Positions 1 through 5,614 of a stretch of 5,901 nt of DNA are shown piece after piece. The position numbers and the translations under genes were made by a program. Within the stretch, counting starts at the first letter, position 1; each line of letters begins with the position of its first letter. The stretch is from Syntrophomonadaceae bacterium (GTDB lineage Bacteria; Bacillota; Syntrophomonadia; Syntrophomonadales; Syntrophomonadaceae), in NCBI GenBank assembly GCA_012522705.1, contig JAAYJY010000330.1:1-5901 (forward strand), given 5' to 3'. A model generated the notes under the pieces. That model saw only the letters and a program-made list of their open reading frames with translations. It was not told the DNA's origin and searched no databases.

Positions 1-104
1 GCATCGTACATGATGCTTACAAAATCAATATCGAAAGCACAGATCCGTCGAAAGATATATCAATGCGTGAAGTGTACAGTCTAAACAATTTTCTCAGCGA
101 GTAA
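1..104 (+). CDS. C-terminal tail of a probable IS21-family IstB-like ATP-binding helper (partial)
   Basis: An open frame enters from the left edge (codons begin at base 3) and ends with TAA at 102-104, giving 33 residues. The tail contains RIVHDAYKI-type residues (IVHDAYKINIES near its start) and a DISMREVY motif. From memory of the family, these resemble the extreme C-terminus of IstB, the AAA+ ATPase that assists the IS21 transposase IstA. The P-loop and Walker motifs lie outside the window, so the assignment rests on a short stretch. The repeats 11 bases downstream look like an IS21-type right end, which supports the call. Whether the gene is intact upstream cannot be seen. An unrelated protein with a similar tail is possible. 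Confidence 0.55.
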   Translation, partial: IVHDAYKINIESTDPSKDISMREVYSLNNFLSE

Positions 105-114
105 TGTCATAGAA

Positions 115-181
115 TGCGGTTTCCCAGTTCCGGACAAGCGTTTTGCAGATATCCGGAACTGCGGCTCCACCGCACCGGAAT
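115..181. repeat. Repeated and partly palindromic block, probable IS21-type right end
   Basis: Two 20-base units, 115-134 and 160-179, match at 14 of 20 positions; both begin TGCGG and end CCGGA. A further CCGGAA lies at 153-158 between them. Overlaid on this is a perfect 10-bp inverted repeat, CAGTTCCGGA (125-134) against TCCGGAACTG (152-161), with a 17-base loop. IS21-family elements are known to carry multiple related repeats at their ends for transposase binding. The position just after the IstB-like tail fits that reading. No T-run follows the inverted repeat, so it is not a standard intrinsic terminator, although it could still act on readthrough from the upstream gene. The exact element boundary cannot be fixed from one end. 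Confidence 0.45.
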
Positions 182-205
182 ATTCAAAGATAACAACCGG
201 TAACG

Positions 206-234
206 TTGCAGCATATATTACAGTAGATTATTTT
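206..234 (+). promoter_or_regulatory. Weak candidate promoter for the small orphan gene
   Basis: TTGCAG (206-211) and TATTTT (229-234) are 17 bases apart and lie 25 bases before the chosen GTG start at 260. The -35 matches four of six consensus bases and the -10 is degenerate. The surrounding DNA is AT-rich. This is a pattern match only. Confidence 0.2.
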
Positions 235-259
235 GGTAAACTTGCAGGGAGTGATTGAA

Positions 260-472
260 GTGCTGAGAATAGTTCCCGATAAACAGTTTTATAAAGGGGA
301 CCTGGTGACCGTAAGGAATTCCCGCAACCATGGGCCATACTGCATCCTGGCCTTTAAGAACGGCGATAATAACCAGAAAATTGCTATTCTAAAGGCTTTG
401 TTTAACGATACCGAGATAATCGAAAAACCGGAATCGGAGCTAAAAAGTTTCCTTATCAAAGGACTGCTGTAA
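260..472 (+). CDS. Small hypothetical protein, about 70 residues
   Basis: I do not recognise this protein. The frame is open from an upstream TTG at 233, but the start chosen is GTG at 260 because AGGGAG (246-251) lies 8 bases before it; GTG at 251 and TTG at 233 lack such a site. The product has about 70 residues, begins MLRIVPDKQF, and has no signal peptide or membrane segment. It shows a mixed beta-like N-half (YKGDLVTVRN near residues 12-21) and a charged, probably helical C-half ending in SFLIKGLL. The alternation of short hydrophobic stretches with glycine turns suggests a small beta domain, but this is a guess. It sits alone between IS remnants and could be a genuine small gene, a passenger, or a fragment of a larger interrupted gene. 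TAA is at 470-472. Confidence 0.5.
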   Translation: MLRIVPDKQFYKGDLVTVRNSRNHGPYCILAFKNGDNNQKIAILKALFNDTEIIEKPESELKSFLIKGLL

Positions 473-526
473 CTGGAAGGCCTTATGCCTGCCGGACACG
501 GTGAGGCTTAACAAGCTCCCTCACTC

Positions 527-1312
527 TTATTCAAGTGATTCCTTGTGGGGGTTACGCTTGATGATAAAATCGGCCTGTTTTTATCGAGAACGTTAATGTT
601 GTCGTCACTGTCATTGTGGGAATCCAGTCTTACCAATACCGGCGTCCTGCTGATCAATTGCGCCTAACGCAAGGTGTCATCCAAAAAGGCGGCGGTCCCG
701 TTCTGGCAATGGATTTTTCCAGCCCGGAAATCAAGATTTATTCAGTATCCTTCCAGCCCTTAACAGGGCAGGAAGGGATCATACCCGTCGCAACCCTTGT
801 AGGTGCGGGAAACCCCTTCTTTTTGGTCTTGCCATTGTCAAATAGAGAAACATCAACATTCGAGGGCAGATATTACGTTGTTTCTCACCAGTACCCAATA
901 TAATGGGGGTTAAAGGAGATTTGACGGTTTTAATCAAACGGGCCGACTCCTGTAAAAGGATATCCTCCCACCCTGCCGTTCCGACCGCCTTATCCAATCG
1001 CTGGCGCATGGTGGGTGAAGAGGGTATCTGGTCAATACCCATGGCATTGCTGAAAACGATATCGCCCCTTTCATTCTCCATGTGGCCAAAATCATTTTTG
1101 CCCTGACACAATAGCCCAATGTAGGAGAAGATGACATCGCGGTGACTAATGGCTGGGTTAGGAACACCAGAAATTCGACTAATGTCCATACGCTTTTTCA
1201 AAGAACCTTTATCCAGTAAATAACCTACTAATGGCAAACCTCCGCTGGGGGTTAGATCCGGGTCAGTATATTCGTTAGTAAATTTTAAGTTTAACACCTC
1301 AGATGAATACAT
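527..1312 (-). pseudogene. IS1380-family transposase remnant, frameshifted and truncated
   Basis: On the minus strand, ATG at 1312 opens a frame with N-terminal features of IS1380-family DDE transposases: a TPSGGLPL segment, AISHRDVIFSYIGLLCQGKNDF and SSPTMRQRLD. Homology then jumps frames. Around 872-819 the second frame gives the strand expected near the first catalytic Asp (DVSLFDNGKTKK). After a one-base loss near 817-818 the third frame gives GVSRTYKGCDGYDP, then stops at 762-760 and two more. It continues with KIHCQNGT and VRLDSHNDSDDN to about 570. A further frame change gives DFIIKRNPHKESLE, ending at TAA 529-527. IS1380 transposases are normally above 400 residues, so roughly the C-terminal half is missing. 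No functional product is possible. The element is an old insertion, and it points away from the PHA operon. Confidence 0.82.
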
Positions 1313-1313
1313 T

Positions 1314-1356
1314 AAGATACGGGGTGTTCCTCATTTGCTCTATTTTGCCGTATCTT
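1314..1356 (-). promoter_or_regulatory. Inverted repeat bracketing the transposase start region
   Basis: AAGATACGG (1314-1322) and CCGTATCTT (1348-1356) form a perfect 9-bp inverted repeat with a 25-base loop. In minus-strand RNA the stem would end two bases before the ATG of the IS1380-type frame, and the loop carries a GAGGAA Shine-Dalgarno-like sequence. IS elements often use such hairpins to block translation from transcripts that enter from neighbouring DNA. That role is inferred here from position only. Confidence 0.45.
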
Positions 1357-1497
1357 TGCTTCCATTCTCGAAGTGTTATAAAGATTTGTTTCACGGATTC
1401 AGGAAGGATATAAGTTCTTCCATATTTATCAAGATCCTCTAGCCCGCATATCCCCATCAAACTGGATTTATCCCTCTAGATGACATTTATTCCTGGT

Positions 1498-1525
1498 TTG
1501 CCGATTTAGTTTTCATCCGTATAAT
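1498..1525 (+). promoter_or_regulatory. Candidate sigma-A promoter of the CBS-pha operon
   Basis: TTGCCG (1498-1503) and a perfect TATAAT (1520-1525) are separated by 16 bases. It is the best -35/-10 pair seen upstream of the operon. It would leave an untranslated leader of roughly 165 bases before the ATG at 1698. It may lie at the edge of the neighbouring IS remnant, so the insertion could have supplied or reshaped the promoter. Confidence 0.45.
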
Positions 1526-1697
1526 ATATATTGATGCTAGTATTCGAACTCCATGCCGGTGTATTTAGGCCGAAAAATCACTCAACACTTGTCATAAAGA
1601 TCTGTCTGGAGGACGCCGGAGCCGGTATAATGCGGATGATAAAGCAGCCTATATATGGTAAACTAAATATATTTGCAGGAAAGCGGGGAAGGTAGTA

Positions 1698-2366
1698 ATG
1701 AAGGTTAGGGACAGAATGACACCCAATCCTTATACCATAACACCAGACACAGGAGTCGGCGATGCCTGGTTGTTTCTTATAAGCAATGGCTTGAACCGGT
1801 TGCCGGTGATGGACAGGGGCAAGTTGGTAGGCATCCTTACCAAAAAGGACTTTGGTTCGCGCCCTGATCTTAACTTTCGGGGCACATCAATTGCTACCCG
1901 CTACTTCTCCACAGAGGAGACTATGGCCTTAAACAAGGTCAAGGTACGGGATATCCTTCCCGTGAACCAAGTTCTGGTGACCATAGGCCCCGATGCTTAC
2001 ATCGAACAGGCCGCCCGGTTGCTGCAAGACAACAAAATAAGTGGTTTGCCGGTAGTCGATGATGATGGAAGATTAATTGGTATTATCACCCAAACCGACA
2101 TATCACAGGCCTTCATGGAAATCCTGGCTATTAATCTCAAAGGAATCCGCTTAAACATGCGGGTTAAGAACACGCCGGATACCCTCATAAAAATAGGCGA
2201 AATTTTACAAAAGCACGGGGTTATCTTCCACAACCTGGTGACATTGGAGTCCAAGGATGACGACCCATTGTTGATCTTGCGAGTTAACGGGACTGATTCT
2301 AAAGCCATAATTAATGATTTTAAAGCGGCTGGTTTTAAAATAGAGGCGGTTATGATCAAGCAATAG
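1698..2366 (+). CDS. AcuB-like protein with two CBS domains and an ACT-like C-terminal domain
   Basis: A 222-residue cytosolic protein. CBS motif 1 covers about residues 1-60, with the typical VRDRMTPNPYTI start and LVGILTKKD ending at 51. A linker follows, and CBS motif 2 covers about 80-140, with VRDIL at 82-86 and LIGIITQTDI at 126-135. Residues 149-220 (GIRLNMRVKNTPDTL onward) resemble an ACT-type regulatory fold. Paired CBS domains usually bind adenine nucleotides and ACT domains small ligands such as amino acids, so a sensor role is likely. Bacillus AcuB has this same layout and about this length, but orthology to it is not shown here. No enzyme or membrane domain is attached. ATG at 1698 follows GGGGAAGG (1685-1692) by 5 bases. 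It is the first gene of the operon, with the PHA synthase subunit starting 32 bases after its stop, which suggests it may tune PHA synthesis to energy state. That link is inference. Confidence 0.85.
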   Translation: MKVRDRMTPNPYTITPDTGVGDAWLFLISNGLNRLPVMDRGKLVGILTKKDFGSRPDLNFRGTSIATRYFSTEETMALNKVKVRDILPVNQVLVTIGPDAYIEQAARLLQDNKISGLPVVDDDGRLIGIITQTDISQAFMEILAINLKGIRLNMRVKNTPDTLIKIGEILQKHGVIFHNLVTLESKDDDPLLILRVNGTDSKAIINDFKAAGFKIEAVMIKQ

Positions 2367-2398
2367 GCCCCATAAAATTAATGAAAGGTGAAACCATT

Positions 2399-2914
2399 AT
2401 GGATTATAAGAAAGAACAGGCCCGGGTTACTATGATTGACCCCTACAAGTTATGGAAGAAGCTCTATTTTAACAACGAACAGGTATGGACTGCCGCGGTT
2501 CGTGATTTCATTAATACCGACCTCTTCGCCAATAGTATAGACCTAGTCTTAAACACCTATCTTCAATATTTGCGGTTCCACAACGATCTGGTGGACCGAT
2601 TCACGGAAGAATCGCCATTGGCTTCCAAACGAGATGTGGCCCGGGTAGCGGAATTAGTGGTATCGCTCGAGAATAAAGTTGATGGCATGGAGTTGGACTT
2701 TGAAGAAATATCTGATTCTTTGAAAGACAACCTATTTGGTGTCAAGAACGACCCCTCTCAGGATGATCTTATTGGGCGAATCGCCAAACTGGAGACACTT
2801 ATGAAGGACATCAACACAAACCTGACCGCTTTGAAAAAGCAAATGCAGGCCACGACCAAACCGGTTCGGGCTACTGCTAAAAAAGATACTCCGCCCAAGT
2901 CGGAGAACAAGTAG
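2399..2914 (+). CDS. Small PHA synthase subunit, PhaE/PhaR type
   Basis: A 171-residue partner of PhaC. Two-component PHA synthases need PhaE (class III) or PhaR (class IV) to activate PhaC. Features fit: an early DPYKLWKKLY segment (14-23), a Trp-containing helix (NEQVW, 26-30), and a conserved central stretch around ASKRDVARVAELVVSLENKV (75-94). A likely coiled coil at about 124-150 and a Lys/Pro-rich basic tail (154-171) follow. At 171 residues it is close to Bacillus-type PhaR (about 200) and far shorter than typical PhaE (about 350), so I leave the symbol open. ATG at 2399 is preferred over an in-frame ATG at 2381, because AAGGTG (2384-2389) lies 9 bases before 2399 while 2381 has no site. 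The gap to phaC is 32 bases. There is no signal peptide or membrane segment; it should act at the granule surface. Confidence 0.83.
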   Translation: MDYKKEQARVTMIDPYKLWKKLYFNNEQVWTAAVRDFINTDLFANSIDLVLNTYLQYLRFHNDLVDRFTEESPLASKRDVARVAELVVSLENKVDGMELDFEEISDSLKDNLFGVKNDPSQDDLIGRIAKLETLMKDINTNLTALKKQMQATTKPVRATAKKDTPPKSENK

Positions 2915-2931
2915 ACGGGGCAACGTTATGC

Positions 2932-2938
2932 GGAGGTG
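2932..2938 (+). promoter_or_regulatory. Strong ribosome binding site for phaC
   Basis: GGAGGTG ends 8 bases before the ATG at 2947. It decides the phaC start against another out-of-frame ATG at 2936 that lies within the site itself. The strength suggests that the catalytic subunit is translated well from the shared transcript. Confidence 0.75.
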
Positions 2939-2946
2939 TACAACGA

Positions 2947-4059
2947 ATGGCAGATGACATACTTATTAAAAAGGATTCAGCTCTCCAGGTCGGGGAAGCC
3001 CTTGCCAAGACCGGCCAGGACTGGTGGGCAGCTACCGCACGTTGGTGGGAGGTACTGGCATATGACCACAAACCTTCTACAGGAACATCGCCAAAGGAGA
3101 TTTTATGGCGTAAAAACAAGTCCAAACTATATCATTACCAACCTACCTCGGACCGTCTTTATCGTACGCCCGTGCTGATGATTTATGCGCTGATCAATAA
3201 ACCCTATGTGTTGGACTTAACCCCGGGCTCCAGCCTGGTTGAGTACCTGGTCAAAGAAGGTTACGATGTTTACTTGTTGGACTGGGGAGATTTTCAATGG
3301 GAAGATCGTGAACTTACCTATTCAGATTTTGTTTATGATTATATAGCTCCGGCAGCCCGGCGCGTAGCCCGCAATGCTGGCTCCGCCGAAATCAGTATAA
3401 TAGGCTACTGCATGGGTGGGACCATGTCCACTTTATATGCTTCTCTTTTTAACAAGCCCACATTACGGAACCTGATATACTTGGCTGCTCCCATCGATTT
3501 TTCCGAGGCCGGCGCTTATGACGTGTGGCTGCGAGCGGTTGGCTACGACCCGGATCGTATAGTTGACGCCATGGAACTGATTCCTACCGGCTTTATGGAT
3601 TGGGGGACCCGCATGTTGAATCCAGTGGCCAACTATCTTGGCACTTACACTCGCCTATGGAAGACTATCGAAGAAGACAAGGACGAACACTTCTGGAAGG
3701 TTCTCAATAAATGGGCTACTGACAATATAAATTTTCCCGGTGCTGCCTACCGGGAATGGATCAGGGACTTCTATCAACATAATAAACTGATCAAGAACCA
3801 AATAACCTTGCGCGGTCGTAGGGTACAGTTGCAAAGAATCAAGGCCAATCTACTGGCGTTGGTGGGGACCCGGGACCATATCGCCCTGCCCCACCAAACC
3901 GCAGCGGCCCTTACTTATCTGGGTGGCAATGATAAAACCTACTTGGAGTACCCGGTTGGTCACGGAGGGTTGGTGCTGGGCAGCGTGGCTCTTGATCAGG
4001 TGTTTCCAGACATAGCCGATTGGCTGGCAGACCGCTCCGAACACATAGAGGCAGAATAA
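2947..4059 (+). CDS. phaC: Poly(3-hydroxyalkanoate) synthase catalytic subunit (class III/IV type)
   Basis: A 370-residue alpha/beta-hydrolase-fold enzyme that polymerises (R)-3-hydroxyacyl-CoA into PHA with release of CoA, acting at the granule surface. The lipase-like box is GYCMGG at 153-158, putting the nucleophile Cys at 155. The Asp is in GTRDH (D310) and the general-base His is in GHGG (H339). The spacing of these three closely matches the known triad of Allochromatium vinosum PhaC (C149, D302, H331). Other family marks are TPGSSLVEYLVKEGYDVYLLDWG (92-114 region) and LAAPIDF (179-185). The length fits two-subunit classes (about 355-365) and excludes class I/II (above 550). The start is fixed by GGAGGTG 8 bases upstream. 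The PhaE/PhaR-type gene immediately before it supports a PhaC-PhaE/R complex. All key residues are present and no frameshift is seen. Confidence 0.95.
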   Translation: MADDILIKKDSALQVGEALAKTGQDWWAATARWWEVLAYDHKPSTGTSPKEILWRKNKSKLYHYQPTSDRLYRTPVLMIYALINKPYVLDLTPGSSLVEYLVKEGYDVYLLDWGDFQWEDRELTYSDFVYDYIAPAARRVARNAGSAEISIIGYCMGGTMSTLYASLFNKPTLRNLIYLAAPIDFSEAGAYDVWLRAVGYDPDRIVDAMELIPTGFMDWGTRMLNPVANYLGTYTRLWKTIEEDKDEHFWKVLNKWATDNINFPGAAYREWIRDFYQHNKLIKNQITLRGRRVQLQRIKANLLALVGTRDHIALPHQTAAALTYLGGNDKTYLEYPVGHGGLVLGSVALDQVFPDIADWLADRSEHIEAE

Positions 4060-4080
4060 TCTCGCCCGGGATGGTGTTGT

Positions 4081-4659
4081 ATGGACCAAATTAATACCCC
4101 ATATCTGGTACAGTATGTCCGCCAATTTGGACTATGGGCTCCGGTTATAGCTTTTCTCCTGTTCACCATCCAGGCTATGTTCCCCGTGGTGCCGTATGTA
4201 ATAATTGCCGCTGTCGGGGGAATACTCTTCGGGTTTAAGATGGGGGCTTTTCTGGCTTGGGTTGGTGCCCTTACAGGCGCCTGTCTCACCTATTGGCTTA
4301 TCAAAAAGCTTGGCTATACGAGTTTCTTGAAATGGTTTTACCATAGACGCGGTTATGATTTGCGCCGTCTAAGCCCTTCAATCGCCTTCTGGACGCTGGT
4401 GATAGCCAGAGTAATCCCGGTAATCCCTACCCCCATGATAAACGCCGGGGCAGCCTTGGGCGGCGTATCCTTCTTTACCTTCTTGTTTTCATCTGCCATT
4501 GGTAAGATTCCCACAGCGGTCTTATACACTGGGCTGGGGCTAGCGGTATTCAATGCCCGTGATGTCAAGTCTATCCTTCTAATTCTGGCGCTGATCTTAG
4601 TCTTGCTGATAGGTGGTTGGCATCTAGCCCGCAAATATTATAACGCCACCCTATCATAG
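4081..4659 (+). CDS. TVP38/TMEM64 (VTT/DedA superfamily) integral membrane protein
   Basis: A 192-residue polytopic membrane protein. Hydrophobic segments lie at about 16-33, 55-76, 101-113, 129-155 and 163-182. Two half-membrane loops typical of the family are visible: FPVVPYVIIAAVGGILFG (34-51), and RVIPVIPTP (110-118) leading into NAGAALGG (121-128). Between them is a basic cytosolic stretch (WFYHRRGYDLRR, 85-96). The family is related to DedA and eukaryotic VMP1/TMEM41B; members are implicated in lipid scrambling or undecaprenyl-phosphate translocation, but the substrate here is unknown. It starts 21 bases after the phaC stop with only a weak GGGATGG-like site, consistent with cotranscription. 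A link to PHA (for example membrane lipids at granules) is speculative, and it may be only an operon companion. Confidence 0.85.
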   Translation: MDQINTPYLVQYVRQFGLWAPVIAFLLFTIQAMFPVVPYVIIAAVGGILFGFKMGAFLAWVGALTGACLTYWLIKKLGYTSFLKWFYHRRGYDLRRLSPSIAFWTLVIARVIPVIPTPMINAGAALGGVSFFTFLFSSAIGKIPTAVLYTGLGLAVFNARDVKSILLILALILVLLIGGWHLARKYYNATLS

Positions 4660-4663
4660 ATGC

Positions 4664-4677
4664 AGTCTAATACTAGA
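4664..4677. repeat. Short inverted repeat after the operon
   Basis: GTCTA (4664-4668) and TAGAC (4673-4677) form a perfect 5-bp inverted repeat with a 4-base loop, 5 bases beyond the last stop of the operon. The stem is AT-rich and no T-run follows, so it is a poor intrinsic terminator. No better terminator was found after 4659. Confidence 0.25.
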
Positions 4678-4792
4678 CGGGAGGGCGCATCCACCGTAAA
4701 CCAAGAAAATCCCGCGAGCAATGCCGTTGCTTTACTCTTGTTGTATCGTAAATGTTCAATTAGCCGGATGAAATAAAAAAGTACTGAACTCC

Positions 4793-4837
4793 ATTCAGCC
4801 AATGATATAGATTTAAGCATGATGAAAGCGGCTGAAT
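4793..4837 (+). repeat. Inverted repeat spanning the start of the DUF4338 remnant
   Basis: ATTCAGCC (4793-4800) and GGCTGAAT (4830-4837) form a perfect 8-bp inverted repeat with a 29-base loop. A further imperfect extension pairs TACTGAA (4782-4788) with TTCAGGTA (4838-4845). The loop contains the paired ATG codons at 4819-4824 that begin the DUF4338 frame. It may once have limited translation of a mobile-element gene, like the hairpin near 1314-1356. Confidence 0.35.
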
Positions 4838-5608
4838 TTCAGGTAACCGAGATAACTGAAGACCCTATCCAGGAAGCAGAAGGTTGCTGGCCGATAATCC
4901 TTTCTGGAGTTGCAGGAGTCTGTCTTGGGAATTGTGTCAGCTCTGAAATTGGTACTGGTGCTTCCACATAAAGCAGTCGGTGACAGAAGGGGTGGACCTA
5001 GGACTTCAATTATCCAGGGGTGCCCTATGACACGACCGCCATCAGCGGTGACGTAAAGAATCTGCTTCCTTTGCGGGCAAAACTGATCGAGGCCCAACAT
5101 CCATCATGGAATCTGTTTAAGTGTCTGCTCTCCCCGTATCGCTGCTTGGGATTCAAAGGTACTGTGGGAGAGAACATGAAGTACCTGATCTTTGACAACA
5201 ACAAACGCCTGCTAGCTTGTCTGCTCTTTGGCTCAGCCGCCTGGAGCTGTGCCGCACGGAATGACTTCATCCGTTGGGACAGGGATACCAGGATTAATCA
5301 TTTGCGCCTCATCACCAACAATACGCTTATTGATACTACCCTGGTGTAGTACCGCATCTTGCCAGTCACATTCTCTCGCTCATCATCAGGCGGATCCGGG
5401 GAGACTGGCAGAATAAGTACACCCACGATCTCTTGCTTTTAGAAACATTCGTGGAGACAGACCGTTTCCGAGGCACCTACTATAAGGCCGCAACTGGCGC
5501 TATGCTGGTCTGACCAAGGGGCGCAGTCGCAACGACTGCCACACCAGGATAAATGTTCCTGTTAAGGCCGTTTCTATAGCCCTTGGCCAAACACCTGCCA
5601 GGAGGTGA
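4819..5608 (+). pseudogene. DUF4338 (DruA-like) protein remnant, multiply frameshifted
   Basis: The protein is recognisable in pieces across all three frames. ATG 4819 begins MKAAEFQ-type sequence. Frame 3 around 4908-4945 gives RSLSWELCQL, then a stop. From about 5047 frame 1 gives NLLPLRAKLI, the core CLGFKGTVGENMKYLIFD and LLACLLFGSAAWSC, and ends RLITNNT near 5328. Frame 2 then gives RLLILPW. Frame 3 from 5346 gives VPHLASHIL, LLLETFVETDRFRGTYY and a stop at 5511-5513. Frame 2 from 5513 gives TKGRSRND and INVPVKAV, ending at TGA 5606-5608. These are the family's conserved blocks (GTVGENLKYL, NNTRFLILPWV, VPHLASH, ETFV..RFRGT) in correct order. DUF4338 occurs in DruA of the Druantia anti-phage system but also widely as stand-alone genes in mobile DNA. 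No other Druantia gene is present, so this is not a defence locus. Its biochemical role is unknown to me. Confidence 0.8.
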
Positions 5609-5609
5609 T
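5600..5609 (+). promoter_or_regulatory. Perfect Shine-Dalgarno of the IS66-type frame, overlapping the DUF4338 stop
   Basis: AGGAGGTGAT (5600-5609) is fully complementary to the 16S rRNA 3' end and lies 5 bases before the GTG at 5615. The last two Arg codons and the TGA of the DUF4338 frame (5600-5608) lie inside it. This arrangement implies translational coupling in the ancestral element. Confidence 0.7.
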
Positions 5610-5614
5610 CTTAG

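Larger units (their letters stand above)
1313..1697. other. Gene-free stretch between the IS1380 remnant and the PHA operon
   Basis: These 385 bases hold no convincing coding frame. The left part (to perhaps 1480-1500) is probably the original 5' end of the IS1380-type element. It contains a 9-bp inverted repeat and two copies of CCTCTAG (1435-1441 and 1472-1478), but I could not identify the element's terminal inverted repeat. The right part is AT-rich and holds the candidate promoter of the operon and a long untranslated leader. The leader contains a second TATAAT (1626-1631) without a good -35. I see no recognisable riboswitch core, tRNA or CRISPR in it. Confidence 0.5.

Noticed and set aside
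125..161. Intrinsic terminator for the left-edge gene
   Set aside because: The 10-bp stem is strong, but the loop is 17 bases and no T-run follows; the repeated units fit a mobile-element end better.
616..1106. Plus-strand open frames over 616-903 and 903-1106
   Set aside because: They are antisense to the IS1380 remnant, lack ribosome binding sites, and the minus strand shows clear family motifs in order.
2381..2398. Upstream ATG (2381) as start of the small PHA synthase subunit
   Set aside because: The bases before it are AT-rich without a Shine-Dalgarno, whereas AAGGTG sits correctly for the ATG at 2399.
4813..5270. Minus-strand open frames over the DUF4338 region
   Set aside because: The plus strand carries consecutive conserved DUF4338 blocks; the minus-strand translations show no recognisable motif.
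5020..5349. A stand-alone 109-residue gene starting at 5020
   Set aside because: It is an internal fragment of the DUF4338 protein. Homology continues past its stop in other frames, and no ribosome binding site precedes its ATG.
4819..5608. A Druantia-type anti-phage system
   Set aside because: Only a broken DUF4338 frame is present. No helicase or other Druantia component is seen, and the neighbour is an IS66 transposase.
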